Shown here one piece after another: positions 53,120-61,776 of a DNA stretch of 64,000 bases. The DNA lies in assembly GCA_050699435.1 (NCBI GenBank), contig JBOHGM010000005.1, positions 28,289 to 92,288 of the forward strand, given 5' to 3'. Both the position numbers and the translations under genes were made by a program. The first letter of the stretch is position 1; the number at the start of each line of letters is the position of its first letter. The stretch is from GCA-003244245 sp050699435 (GTDB taxonomy: Bacteria; Actinomycetota; Actinomycetes; Mycobacteriales; Pseudonocardiaceae). The notes below the pieces were generated by a model. That model was not told where the DNA came from. It did no database searches and worked only from the letters and a program-made list of their open reading frames with translations.

Positions 53120-53698
53120 TCAGCGGGGCAGCGGGAGCAGGCCGCCGCGGGGTGTCAGTGCCGCGTTGACCAGGACGTCGTGCGGTTCGGCGGGCAGCAC
53201 CGGCACCACCTCGTCGTCCCGGACGACGGCGACCAGCGGGGTGCCCGGCGTCGCGAGCGGGAGCGTCCGGTCGTAATGTCCGCCGCCGCGGCCGAGCCGG
53301 ACCCCGCGCTGGTCGACGGCCAGCGCGGGCACCAGCACCAGGGTGGCTTCGGCGACCGCCGCACAGCCCAGCCGCGGCCCGTTCGGTTCGCGCAACCCGA
53401 GCGGCCCGGCCCGCAACGACTGCGCTCCGGTGTACTCGGCCCAGTCCAGCGGAGCGCCCGGTGCGCCGAGCACAGGCAGCAGCACCCGGCAGCCGCGACG
53501 CAGCAGGCCGTCCAGCAGCGCGGGCGAACCCGGCTCGCTGCCGACCGGCCAGTAGCCACATACCGTGCCGGGCAACCCAGGTAGCGGCGCGGCCGCCAGC
53601 GCGGCCGCCTCGGCCTGCCGGACCTCGGGCGGCACCGCCCTGCGCGCCGCCGACAGCCGACGCCGCAGGACTGACTTGGCCACGTCAGGCGTGCTCAC
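53120..53698 (-). CDS. 5-formyltetrahydrofolate cyclo-ligase
   Basis: 192 residues. Family signatures: KSVLRRRLSAARRAV at the start, VCGYWPVGSEPGSPALL, and the phosphate loop GVRLGRGGGHYDRTL near the C-terminus. It converts 5-formyl-THF to 5,10-methenyl-THF using ATP. It is divergent from galU (39 bp apart) and upstream of the ruc-like gene. Confidence 0.9.
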   Translation of the reverse strand: MSTPDVAKSVLRRRLSAARRAVPPEVRQAEAAALAAAPLPGLPGTVCGYWPVGSEPGSPALLDGLLRRGCRVLLPVLGAPGAPLDWAEYTGAQSLRAGPLGLREPNGPRLGCAAVAEATLVLVPALAVDQRGVRLGRGGGHYDRTLPLATPGTPLVAVVRDDEVVPVLPAEPHDVLVNAALTPRGGLLPLPR

Positions 53699-53737
53699 TT
53701 CAGCTGTACGTTAGCTGCGCCGATATGGTCGTCCACC

Positions 53738-54655
53738 ATGAGCGCCCCCCACCGCGCCGCGTCCGGGCAGCGGGCCTTCCGTACCGCCATCGTGCCGGCA
53801 GGCGGGCTCGGTACCCGATTCCTGCCGACCACGAAGTCGGTGCCCAAGGAACTGTTCCCGGTCGTCGATACTCCCGCGATCGAGTACATCGCCGCCGAGG
53901 CCGCCGAGGCGGGTGCGCAGCGGCTGGTGCTCATCGTCTCACCGGGCAAGGACTCGGTAGCGGCGCATTTCGATCCCAGTGCCGAGCTGGAGGCCGAACT
54001 GCGCGGGCGGGGCAAGGAGGCGCTGCTGGCCAAGGTGCGCCGGGCGCCCGAGCTGATCCGGGCCCAGGTGGCGGTGCAGGACAAGCCACTCGGGCTCGGG
54101 CACGCGGTGGGATGCGCCGAGCCGGTGCTGGACGACTCCGATGCCGCTGTCGCCGTCCTGCTGCCCGATGACTTCATACTGCCCACCGGGGTGCTGACCA
54201 GGATGGCCGCGGTACGGACCCGCCACGGTGGCAGCGTGCTGTGCGCCTTCGAGATCCCCCGCGAGCAGATCTCCGCGTACGGGGTGTTCGCGGTGGACGA
54301 CACCGACGATCCGGACGTCAAGCGGGTGCACGGGATGGTGGAGAAGCCGGCGCCCGATGAGGCGCCGTCCACCCTGGCCGCGGCCGGCCGTTACCTGCTG
54401 GACCGGGCCGTCTTCAGTGCGCTGCACCGGATCACGCCTGGCTCGGGCGGCGAGCTGCAGCTCACCGACGCCGTCGCGGTGCTCATCGAGGATGGCCATC
54501 CGGTGCACGTCGTCGTGCACCGCGGGGCACGCCACGATCTCGGCAACCCGGGTGGGTTCCTGCGTGCCGCAGTGGACTTCGCGCTCGCCGATGCCGATAT
54601 CGGCCCTGGTCTGCGGACCTGGCTGCGCGACAGGCTGGAGCAGGAGACCGCGTGA
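53738..54655 (+). CDS. galU: UTP--glucose-1-phosphate uridylyltransferase
   Basis: 305 residues. The nucleotide-binding signature PAGGLGTRFLPTTKSVPKEL is exact. Others: DTPAIEYIAAEA, DKPLGLGHAVGCAEP, LLPDDFIL, GMVEKPAPDEAPS and GRYLLDRAVFSAL. It makes UDP-glucose for cell-wall and trehalose synthesis. The stop overlaps the moeA GTG (GTGA). Confidence 0.95.
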   Translation: MSAPHRAASGQRAFRTAIVPAGGLGTRFLPTTKSVPKELFPVVDTPAIEYIAAEAAEAGAQRLVLIVSPGKDSVAAHFDPSAELEAELRGRGKEALLAKVRRAPELIRAQVAVQDKPLGLGHAVGCAEPVLDDSDAAVAVLLPDDFILPTGVLTRMAAVRTRHGGSVLCAFEIPREQISAYGVFAVDDTDDPDVKRVHGMVEKPAPDEAPSTLAAAGRYLLDRAVFSALHRITPGSGGELQLTDAVAVLIEDGHPVHVVVHRGARHDLGNPGGFLRAAVDFALADADIGPGLRTWLRDRLEQETA

Positions 54656-55875
54656 GGTCGCTGGACGAGCAGCTTGGGCTGGTGCTGGAGGCGGCGGTGC
54701 GTCCGGCACCGGTGCGGGTGGCGATCTCCGAGGCACAGGGGATGCTCAGTGCCGAAGATGTGCTGGCCGAGCGTTCGCTGCCGGGCTTCGACCAGGCAGC
54801 GGTCGACGGTTACGCGGTGCGCAGCGTGGACGTCAAGCGGGTCCCGGTCACCCTGCCGGTGGTCGGCGAGATCGTCGCGGGGTCGCTGCAGCCGCTGCGA
54901 CTGCAGCCCGGCCAGGCGGTCCGGGTGGCCACCGGCTCGGCGCTGCCCACTCTCGCCGATGCGGTCGTTCCGCTCGGGCACACCGAGAACGGGGCTGCGC
55001 ACGCCGCGCGGGTCACCGTGGCGCGTGCGGTCCCTTCCAAGGCATTCGTCCGGCGCACCGGGGAGGACGTGCAGACCGGCGACGTCGCGGTGCGCTCGGG
55101 AGCGGTGATCGGCCCGGCGCAGGTGGGGCTGCTCGCCGCGGTGGGGCGGGCCAGGGTGCGGGTGCATCCGCGGCCCCGGCTGTCGATCCTGTCGGTGGGT
55201 GAGGAACTGGTGGACATCGGCCGCACGCCGGGCACCGGGCAGGTCTACGACGTCAACTCCTATGCGCTGACCGCGGCCGGCCGCGACGCCGGTGCCGAGG
55301 TGCACCGGGCCGGCATCGTGCCCAGCGATCCGGCCCGGCTCCGCGAGGCGGTGGAGGGCCGGCTGCTGCTCTCGGAGATCGTGGTGGTTGCCGGCGCGGC
55401 CGGTGGAGCGATGGCCGACGAGGTGCTCGACGCGCTGTCCGACCTCGGCGAACTGGACGTCGGCCGGGTGGCCATGCACCCCGGCTCGGTGCAGGGTTTC
55501 GGCCGGCTCGGCCCGGACTCGGTGCCCACCTTCCTGCTGTCCGCCAACCCGATCAGCGCGCTGGTGGTGTTCGAGGTGCTGGTACGGCCGCTGATCCGGC
55601 TCAGCCTGGGCAAGCGCAACCCCTACCGGCGCACCATCACCGCCCGGCTGCTGTCCCCGGTGACGTCCACCGCCGGGCGCCGCGGGTTCCTGTGCGGTCA
55701 GCTGCTGCGTGACCCCGACAGTGGGGAGTACCTGGTGCAGCCCCTCGGCACCTCCGGTGCGCATCTGCTGGCCTCGCTGGCCGAGGCGAACTGCCTGATC
55801 CTCGTCGACGCCGACGCCACCGAGGTGCCGGTCGGCGAGGAGGTGGCCGTGAGCTTCCTCGCCCAGCGGGGCTGA
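54652..55875 (+). CDS. moeA: Molybdopterin molybdenumtransferase
   Basis: 407 residues. MoeA features: LPGFDQAAVDGYAVRS (conserved DGYA motif), VATGSALPTLADAVVPLGHTE, a MoaB-like central domain (SILSVGEELVDIG, VYDVNSYALTA) and a C-terminal beta domain. The central region has VVVAGAAGGAMADE where MoeA usually has TGGxSxGxxD, so the motif is degenerate. It ligates molybdate to adenylated molybdopterin. GTG 54652 is coupled to galU. Confidence 0.88.
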   Translation: MRSLDEQLGLVLEAAVRPAPVRVAISEAQGMLSAEDVLAERSLPGFDQAAVDGYAVRSVDVKRVPVTLPVVGEIVAGSLQPLRLQPGQAVRVATGSALPTLADAVVPLGHTENGAAHAARVTVARAVPSKAFVRRTGEDVQTGDVAVRSGAVIGPAQVGLLAAVGRARVRVHPRPRLSILSVGEELVDIGRTPGTGQVYDVNSYALTAAGRDAGAEVHRAGIVPSDPARLREAVEGRLLLSEIVVVAGAAGGAMADEVLDALSDLGELDVGRVAMHPGSVQGFGRLGPDSVPTFLLSANPISALVVFEVLVRPLIRLSLGKRNPYRRTITARLLSPVTSTAGRRGFLCGQLLRDPDSGEYLVQPLGTSGAHLLASLAEANCLILVDADATEVPVGEEVAVSFLAQRG

Positions 55876-55879
55876 CGCC

Positions 55880-56530
55880 GTGGGCGCTTTCGGTCCCGAG
55901 GGCCGGCATCCCGGCTGGCCGGCCCGGCTGGGTCCACTGCGGGTGGCCGGGGGACAGGTCGCCCTGCGGCCGGTGCGGCTGCGCGATGCCTCCCTGTGGA
56001 GCCGGCTGCGGCTGCGGGACGAGGCATATCTGCGCGAGTGGGAGCCCGAGGCGGCGGGTAGCTGGGCCGATCGCTACACCCCGATGGCCTGGCCGGTGCA
56101 GTGCGCAGGGCTGCGCGCGGTCGCCCGGCGTGGGCAGGCCCTGCCCTTCGCGATCATCCTGGACGGCCGGCTCGCGGGGCAGCTCACCGTGGGCAACGTG
56201 GTGCGCGGTGCCCTGCGGTCAGCCTGGATCGGCTACTGGGTGGCATCGGAAGTGGCGGGTTTCGGTGTCGCCACCGGGGCCGTGGCATTGGCGGTGGACC
56301 ACTCGTTCGGACCCGTCGGGCTGCATCGGATCGAGGCCACCGTGCGCCCGGAGAACGGGGCGAGTCTTCGAGTACTGACCAAGCTCGGCTTTCGCGACGA
56401 GGGCCTGCTGGTGCGCTACCTCGAGGTCGACGGTGCCTGGCGGGACCATCGGTTGCTCGCGGTGACCAGGGAGGAAGTCCGAGCCGGGCTGGTGGCGCGG
56501 CTGATCCAGGAAGGCCGGGCACGCCCTTAG
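55880..56530 (+). CDS. rimJ: GNAT N-acetyltransferase, RimJ/RimL type
   Basis: 216 residues. VALRPVRLRDASLWSRLRL opens the RimJ-like fold. The acetyl-CoA region and motif B are GYWVASEVAGFGVATGAVALAVDHSF, HRIEATVRPENGASLRVLTKLGF and RDHRLLAVTREE. It probably acetylates a protein N-terminus. It follows moeA by 4 bp, an order kept in mycobacteria. Confidence 0.88.
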   Translation: MGAFGPEGRHPGWPARLGPLRVAGGQVALRPVRLRDASLWSRLRLRDEAYLREWEPEAAGSWADRYTPMAWPVQCAGLRAVARRGQALPFAIILDGRLAGQLTVGNVVRGALRSAWIGYWVASEVAGFGVATGAVALAVDHSFGPVGLHRIEATVRPENGASLRVLTKLGFRDEGLLVRYLEVDGAWRDHRLLAVTREEVRAGLVARLIQEGRARP

Positions 56531-56686
56531 CGCCTCCGAGGTCCCGTCCTGCGGGCACCGTGGGTCCGCCGCTGCGGGTTCGCGATCACTCCTCGGCGCG
56601 CCTGCGGGACCCCTGTGACTGTTGTGGCTAACGTGACCCCCGGTAGTGACAACAGCTCGTGATGACGGACCGGGGGAGGGCGAGGA

Positions 56687-57481
56687 GTGCCCAGCTCCCT
56701 GATCTTCGCGGCGCTGGCGGTGGCCTGGCTCGTCGTGCTCGTCCCGATGATCGCGAAGCGACGGCGGGAGGTGGCGCGCGTTGCGGATTCGGCGCTGGCA
56801 TCCCGCGTGCTGCCCCGGCAGCCCACCTACCGCGCAGCGCACGAGCACGACCAGGAGGCACCCATGACGGGCGATCGGATCGCGGAGCCGGACCGCGACC
56901 TCGACGAGCGGCAGTACCGCCCCGGCCGCGGTGGGTACGACCCGGAGGCTGCTGCCCTGGCGGCCCGCGCGAGATACGTGTTCCGCCAGCGGGTGGTGTT
57001 CGGGCTGCTGGTCGCAGCGATCCTCACGCTGGTGCTCGGCTTCACCTTCAGCCTGTTCTGGTCGGTGCACGCCGTGCTGGACACCGCACTGATCGGTTAC
57101 CTCGCCTACCTGCGTCGGCAGGTCCGCATCGAGGAGGAGGTGCGGGAACGGCGGGCCGCGCGGATGGCCGGTTCCCGGGCCAGGGTGATGGCTGCAGAGG
57201 TCGCGTTCGAGGAGGCAGAGCGGTACCCGGAGTACCCGGAGCAGCGCTACGAGCAACCCCATTACGAGCAACCCCGTTACGAGCAACCACGGCCCGAGGA
57301 GCAGCAGGTGCCCTACGACCAGGCACCGGGCGAGGAGCAGCCGCCAGCTCGCTGTCCTGCGCCGCCACCACCCCCTGCGCACCCGACCGCCATCGCCGTG
57401 GACCTCGATGACGACGACCCCATGTTCGACGAACTGGACCCCGCCTTCGAGCCGCGCTACCGCCGAGCGGCGGGCGAGTAA
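56687..57481 (+). CDS. sepX: Divisome membrane protein SepX/GlpR
   Basis: 264 residues from GTG 56687. An N-terminal helix SSLIFAALAVAWLVVLVPM and a second pair of membrane helices (about 101-145) are separated by a basic region RRREVARV, the SepX/GlpR layout of actinobacteria. The C-terminal part is acidic with a 3 x 15 bp repeat coding YEQPx (57248-57292) and ends DPMFDELDP. In Streptomyces SepX helps FtsZ-based cell division. It follows rimJ as in mycobacteria. Confidence 0.8.
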   Translation: MPSSLIFAALAVAWLVVLVPMIAKRRREVARVADSALASRVLPRQPTYRAAHEHDQEAPMTGDRIAEPDRDLDERQYRPGRGGYDPEAAALAARARYVFRQRVVFGLLVAAILTLVLGFTFSLFWSVHAVLDTALIGYLAYLRRQVRIEEEVRERRAARMAGSRARVMAAEVAFEEAERYPEYPEQRYEQPHYEQPRYEQPRPEEQQVPYDQAPGEEQPPARCPAPPPPPAHPTAIAVDLDDDDPMFDELDPAFEPRYRRAAGE

Positions 57482-57515
57482 CCCCGCGACCGGCTGCTAA
57501 GCTCGGCACGCACCA

Positions 57516-57588
57516 GGGGCTGTAGCGCAGTTGGTAGCGCGTCTCGTTCGCATCGAGAAGGTCAGGGGTTCGATTCCCCTCAGCTCCA
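57516..57588 (+). tRNA. tRNA-Ala (anticodon CGC)
   Basis: 73 nt. Acceptor GGGGCTG / CAGCTCC (one G-U), D-arm GCGCAGTTGGTAGCGC, anticodon stem TCTCG / CGAGA with loop TTCGCAT (anticodon CGC) and T-arm AGGGGTTCGATTCCCCT. CCA not encoded. Its 3' end adjoins an integrase gene, so it is the attachment site of the element that follows. Confidence 0.95.
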
Positions 57589-57618
57589 CGCAGGTCAGAG
57601 GGGGTTTCCGGTTCATCC

Positions 57619-57660
57619 GGGAGCCTCTTTTTTGATCTTTGGGAGCCTAAAAGGGAGCCT
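57619..57660. repeat. Three GGGAGCCT direct repeats between tRNA-Ala and int
   Basis: GGGAGCCT at 57619, 57641 and 57653 (spacing 22 and 12). Located between the attachment site and the integrase gene, where integrase arm-type sites are expected. Confidence 0.45.
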
Positions 57661-57666
57661 ATCGAG

Positions 57667-58830
57667 TCAGCCAGCGGACTGGTTGCGCGTGAAGATGCTG
57701 CCGATCACCTCCGCTCCGTCCGTGAGTACCGGGCGCAGCTCCTTGCGGTAGACGGCCTCGGTCACCGAGGTGCCCGCATGGCCGACGAGCTGGGCGATCG
57801 ACTCGACCGGCACCCCGTTGGCTGAGAGCAGCGACACGAAGCTGTGGCGCAGCTCCCGCGGCGTCCAGCTCCCGGCGACTCCGGCCGCGGTCACCACCGA
57901 GCGGAACCCGCGCCGGACGTTCGCCGCGTCCAGCCCGCTGCCCACCGTGGTGGTGTACACCAGGCCGGTCTCCTGCCACAGCTCGCCGGCCGCGAGCCGG
58001 TCTCTGGCCTGCTGCGCCTTGTGCGCCCGCAGCACCGTGACGGCCTGCAGGGGAAGAGCGAGGGTCCGCCGCGACTTCTTGGTCTTGGTGTCCCCGGTGG
58101 CCCGGACGCTGCGCCACACCTCGATGTGCGGCGGCATCGTGCCCACCTGTTCGAGGTGCACCCGGTCCCAGGTCAGTGCCCGTGCTTCCTCGGTGCGGAT
58201 GCCGGTCAGCAGCGACACCACGATGTAGGCGTGCAGCCGGGACCGTGCCGCCGCGGCGAGCACCGCGTCGGCCTGGTCCATCGTCAGAGCCTTGGACGGC
58301 CGACCCTCGGTGCCCTTCGGGATGGTGACCAGCTCGGCGACATTGCGCGCCACCAGGTCGCGCCGCTGGGCGAGAGTGATCGACCGGCGCAGGATCGACA
58401 GCAGTTCCCGGAGGGTACGGGTCGCCAGCTCAGCCGCCCGGCTCTCCAGCCACTCATCGAGGTCGTCCGCGGTCAGGTCCCGCAGCTTGGCCGCACCAAT
58501 CTGCGGCAAGATGTGATTGTCGATAAGAGTCCGGCATTTCTCAATCGTTTTCGGTGCGCGGTCTTTAAGGCCGACCTCATGCCATTTCCGCACCATTTCG
58601 GCCACCGTGTACCGGGCCGAGGAGGTCACGCCCGTCTCGATCTCGGTGCGCAGCTCCTTCAGCTTGTCCCGCACCTCGGCCTTCGTGCGGCCGTACACCT
58701 TGCGGCGGCGCCGGTTGCCCGCCGCGGTGTACCCCAGGCTCACTGCGCCGACGTAGCTGCTCTTGGACTGGTCGAAGTAGATCGCGTCATCCCCGCGGCC
58801 GCGCCGCTTGCCGCTCGCCGAGCTGGTCAT
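57667..58830 (-). CDS. int: Tyrosine site-specific integrase
   Basis: 387 residues from ATG 58830. An N-terminal arm-binding AP2-like domain (DQSKSSYVGAVSLGYTAAG, KVYGRTKAEVRDKL) and the SAM-like core-binding domain precede the catalytic domain with Arg in LLTGIRTEEARALTW, PRELRHSFVSLL, LVGHAGTS and nucleophile Tyr in TEAVYRKEL. It recombines the element with tRNA-Ala. Its start overlaps the stop of the upstream gene (ATGA). Confidence 0.93.
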   Translation of the reverse strand: MTSSASGKRRGRGDDAIYFDQSKSSYVGAVSLGYTAAGNRRRRKVYGRTKAEVRDKLKELRTEIETGVTSSARYTVAEMVRKWHEVGLKDRAPKTIEKCRTLIDNHILPQIGAAKLRDLTADDLDEWLESRAAELATRTLRELLSILRRSITLAQRRDLVARNVAELVTIPKGTEGRPSKALTMDQADAVLAAAARSRLHAYIVVSLLTGIRTEEARALTWDRVHLEQVGTMPPHIEVWRSVRATGDTKTKKSRRTLALPLQAVTVLRAHKAQQARDRLAAGELWQETGLVYTTTVGSGLDAANVRRGFRSVVTAAGVAGSWTPRELRHSFVSLLSANGVPVESIAQLVGHAGTSVTEAVYRKELRPVLTDGAEVIGSIFTRNQSAG

Positions 58831-59375
58831 CCGGCCTTCCCCTTCCTGGCCGGCGGCAGAAACCCGCGCCGCCGGGCCTCCCTGATCCACCTGTGCGCCG
58901 TGGTGACCGGCACGCCCGCCTCGGCGGCAAGTTCCTTCGCCGGTGCTCGTGTCGCTGCCGCGTGATCGCGGTAGACGTGCGCTACGAGTCGATAGAAGTT
59001 GTCCGGGTCTTGCCCGTCCGGCCGGGTCAGGCGTGCTCGACGCTTGGCCTGATCGCCCTCGGTCTTCGGCGATCGCTTGCGCAGTTGCGCCACCGTCAGC
59101 TCGTCGTCGCTCCACGATCCCTTGCCGCCGACGGCCCATGATTGGAAACCTGCGGCGAGCAACTTGCTCGTCTCGTCATCGGCGGGCGCGTTCAATGCGG
59201 CTTCCACCCTGCTGATGGAGACCTGACGCAGCATCGCCGGACTGATCACCTCGGCATGTACGAACAAGTCGGTCACGACGAGCCGGCCGTCATCCGTGCG
59301 ACGTGCCCGCACGTGCAGGCCCTGGAACTCTGAGGGCGCTGGGAACGACACCCAGCCGTCTCGCGAAACAAGCAT
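58827..59375 (-). CDS. Hypothetical integrase-partner protein with C-terminal HTH
   Basis: 182 residues. N-terminal part uncharacterised (GWVSFPAPSEFQGLHVRARR, VTDLFVHAEVISPAMLRQ). The C-terminus looks like a helix-turn-helix (ELAAEAGVPVTTAHRWIREARRRGFL). It is translationally coupled to int. Such proteins with a rhomboid-less HTH tail commonly sit before int in actinobacterial integrative elements. Confidence 0.65.
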   Translation of the reverse strand: MLVSRDGWVSFPAPSEFQGLHVRARRTDDGRLVVTDLFVHAEVISPAMLRQVSISRVEAALNAPADDETSKLLAAGFQSWAVGGKGSWSDDELTVAQLRKRSPKTEGDQAKRRARLTRPDGQDPDNFYRLVAHVYRDHAAATRAPAKELAAEAGVPVTTAHRWIREARRRGFLPPARKGKAG

Positions 59376-59402
59376 GAGGCGACGCTAGAGCAGTTCGCAG
59401 AA

Positions 59403-59416
59403 GTACGCAAGCGTAC
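59403..59416. promoter_or_regulatory. Palindrome in the int/xis divergent region
   Basis: GTACGC-AA-GCGTAC, a perfect inverted repeat in the 140-bp gap between the int operon and the xis gene. A likely site for a regulator of the integration/excision switch. Confidence 0.5.
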
Positions 59417-59515
59417 GCGCACATGTCAGCGCACTTGACCGATGCCTGCGACCCCTGCTAGACCTTCACGGCTGGATGCGTAACTCGGCGAACGCATACC
59501 CCCGGAGGTCACCCC

Positions 59516-59725
59516 GTGAGAGACACAGCTGTTGGCGCAAAGCTTGCCTATTCCACTGATGACGCATCGGCGGCGCTGTCAATAGGACGTACAGCATTAT
59601 TTGATCTGCTGCGCCGAAAAGAGATTTCCAGCGTGAAAATTGGTCGGCGTCGTGTCATTCCGGCAGCGTCATTGGAAGCCTATATGAGTCGTCTCATCGC
59701 CGAGCAGACCGACCGGACCGCCTGA
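59516..59725 (+). CDS. Excisionase-type HTH protein
   Basis: 69 residues from GTG 59516. MerR/AlpA-like excisionase fold: YSTDDASAALSIGRTALFDLLRRKE, SSVKIGRRRVIPAASLEAYM. Codons are AT-richer than around it. It is divergent from int, typical of integrative elements, and would direct excision or act as a regulator. Confidence 0.85.
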   Translation: MRDTAVGAKLAYSTDDASAALSIGRTALFDLLRRKEISSVKIGRRRVIPAASLEAYMSRLIAEQTDRTA

Positions 59726-59731
59726 CCGAAG

Positions 59732-60103
59732 ATGGCGGAGACAGAACGTCGCCGCGGCGAGGGGCACCGCGGCGACGTCGACGACCAGCACCGGGCAGGC
59801 GGGGTCGATGCCGACCTTACCGGCACGCCGCCGCCGGTGGCCGCCGTGCCCGAGCAGCGCCGGCAGGGCAGCTCCGCCGAGTTGCTCGACGATCCCGGGC
59901 TCGACGGCCGGCTGCGCCGTGCCTGGCTCCGCCAGAAGGTCTCCGCATGGCGAGCCAAGCCACCGGCTGGGTTCACCAACCCGCGCCCGGCGCCCACCGG
60001 GGCGCGCTGGACTCCGCCGGTCCTGGTGCGCGACTCGGCGGAGCTGGAGCCGCTCGGCGACGTCGCCGAGGAACACGCCGGCCTGCGCGCGCTGGCCGGG
60101 TAG
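59732..60103 (+). CDS. Hypothetical element protein
   Basis: 123 residues, polar, Pro-rich (PPAGFTNPRPAPTGARWTPP). No family recognised. It begins 6 bp after xis and ends 6 bp before the winged-helix gene, so it is within one transcript. Confidence 0.55.
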   Translation: MAETERRRGEGHRGDVDDQHRAGGVDADLTGTPPPVAAVPEQRRQGSSAELLDDPGLDGRLRRAWLRQKVSAWRAKPPAGFTNPRPAPTGARWTPPVLVRDSAELEPLGDVAEEHAGLRALAG

Positions 60104-60109
60104 ATCGCG

Positions 60110-60829
60110 ATGTCGGGACGGGTGGGTCGATTCGAGTGGGAGCGCGCACTGCACAGGGATGCGGGGATCACGAAGACCCGGCATCACGTCCTGGTCGCGC
60201 TGGCCACCTTCGCCGACCGAGACGGCCGGGTCACCGCGGGTGAGAAGAAGCTCGCCGAGGCCACCGGTCTGTCCGTCTCGACGGTGCGCGAGCACCTGAG
60301 CGCAGCCCGGCAGGCCGGTCTGCTGCAGCGGGTGAGCCGAGGCCACCGGCTCGGTTCCGGGCGCCCGGCCGCATCGGTCTACGTCCTGACGGTACCCTCT
60401 CAACCGCCAGCCCCCCGGCGGTTGGACGACGCTTCAACCGCCAGCGTCCCAGCGGTTGAGGGACCGTCTCAACCGCCAGCTGAACCCGTCTCAACCGCCA
60501 GCTTGAGCCCTCTCAACCGCCAGCCCCCCGGCGGTATCCATGTTCTTTCATCCATGAGCTTCGCATCCATGGAGCACGAGCGAAGCCACAACGGCAGACC
60601 ACTGCCCGCGTGGCTGGCGACGGCCGTCGACGTGGTCGCCGAGCGGCTCACCGCGGCCACCGGCCGGACCTACGACCCGGACGACATCGCGGACTCGGTG
60701 CGCGCGTTCCTGCGCGGCAAGGACGTGACCAACCCGGCCGCCTACGTCCGCAAGTGCGCCGACGAGAACCCCCTGCAGTTCGAGCCGACCCCCAGCCCGC
60801 CCCGGTACCGCAGAGAGGACCACCAGTGA
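60110..60829 (+). CDS. Winged-helix replication-initiator-like protein
   Basis: 239 residues. Residues 1-100 form a phage-type winged helix (FEWERALHRDAGITKTRHHVL, LVALATFADRDGRVTAGEKKLAEATGLS, STVREHLSAARQAGLL). A variable region (about 100-150) follows. The C-terminal domain (about 163-225, PAWLATAVDVVAERL, NPAAYVRKCADENPLQF) resembles primosome/initiator tails. The variable part is coded by iteron-like repeats, as in lambda O, where ori lies within the initiator gene. Confidence 0.7.
   Translation: MSGRVGRFEWERALHRDAGITKTRHHVLVALATFADRDGRVTAGEKKLAEATGLSVSTVREHLSAARQAGLLQRVSRGHRLGSGRPAASVYVLTVPSQPPAPRRLDDASTASVPAVEGPSQPPAEPVSTASLSPLNRQPPGGIHVLSSMSFASMEHERSHNGRPLPAWLATAVDVVAERLTAATGRTYDPDDIADSVRAFLRGKDVTNPAAYVRKCADENPLQFEPTPSPPRYRREDHQ
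60400..60524. repeat. Five TCAACCGCCAGC iteron-like repeats inside the initiator-like gene
   Basis: Exact 12-mers start at 60400, 60434, 60469, 60491 and 60513. Partial inverted copies are GGCGGTTG at 60417 and GCGGTTGA at 60452. They fall in all three reading frames (start mod 3 = 1, 2, 1, 2, 0), so conservation is at DNA level. Spacings of 34, 35, 22 and 22 bp place most copies on the same helix face. Confidence 0.85.
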
Positions 60830-61521
60830 GACACCCTCCGCGAAAAGCGCATCCGCGATCGCAGGTGTGCGCCACCCTCGCCGTCGCGCAGGTGCGCACC
60901 CGGCGGTACACCGGGGACGACCCGCTCGGGTTCGCCATCGCCGAGAACGTGCGACGGCGCCACCTGAGCGCCGGGCAGAGAGACTTCGTGGCGCTGGCTG
61001 CTGAACCCCTGTACGCGGCCGAGGCAGCGCAGCGCCAGCGGGAAGCGATCCAACAGCAGCAACGTAACGAGAAAGGCCAGGTCCGACCGCTTGGGGCAGA
61101 TCTGCCCCAAGCGGGTGAGCCGGACCGTCTGGGACGTGTACCGCGCGCGCGGGACAGGGCGGCACGCTCGGCTGGTGCGTCGGGGCGCGGTGTCGCCCAG
61201 GCCAAGCGGATCGCGCGGCAGGCCCCGGACCTCGCCGAGCAGGTGCGGACCGGCGCGATGTCGATCGACCGTGCCGAGCGCATCGTGCGGGATCGGGAAG
61301 CCGAGCAACGGCGGGTGGAGCAGGCGCGCGCCGAGGCTGCCGGGCAGCCCGTGCCGCTGCGAGTGGACCTGCGGCACGGCGACTCGGCGCGGTGCCGAAG
61401 TGCTGCCGCGACTCGGGGGGTTCAGTTTCCGCAGAGTTGCGCTTTTCTCCCTGCTCACCGGAGCGGACGGGCTCCACAGCGCTGCCGTCGCCACCACTTC
61501 GCCCACCAGAACGGGAGATGA
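60826..61521 (+). pseudogene. Truncated ParB-like (phage-type) protein remnant
   Basis: GTG 60826 overlaps the previous stop (GTGA). TGDDPLGFAIAENVRRRHLSAGQRDFVAL, then AKRIARQAPDLAEQVRTGAMSIDRAERIV, match the helical region of phage ParB-like proteins. The N-terminal nuclease fold is missing, and after PLRVDLRHGD (the usual start of a DNA-methyltransferase domain) the sequence turns unrelated at about 61390. Confidence 0.65.
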
Positions 61522-61626
61522 CCGTTGTCCGTTTTGCCCACTACCGGTGATCATGGTCCGGCACGGCGTCTGAACTGCGGAAACACCGCACCCGATCACC
61601 GAGAAACCGCAGGTCGTGAATCAGCT

Positions 61627-61776
61627 GTGACCGGCACCCAACCCACCGGCCGGCGCCCGCGCCGCTCACCCACCGCCGGCCTGCCCCGCCTCGCCGAGGC
61701 CGACCGGCCCGACCCCGCCGAGCTGGCCCGGCTGCGGGAGCAGGCGGGCGGACGTGCTCGCCGCCGGAGGGGATGA
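61627..61776 (+). CDS. Small basic element protein (49 aa)
   Basis: GTG 61627 in a longer frame. Arg/Pro-rich with a helix PDPAELARLREQAGGRARRRR. Its stop overlaps the next start (ATGA). Hypothetical; weak ribosome-binding site. Confidence 0.4.
   Translation: MTGTQPTGRRPRRSPTAGLPRLAEADRPDPAELARLREQAGGRARRRRG

Noticed and set aside
60400..60524. Possible CRISPR-like repeats
   Set aside because: 12-mers with non-unique short spacings within a coding gene, with inverted copies; iterons fit better.
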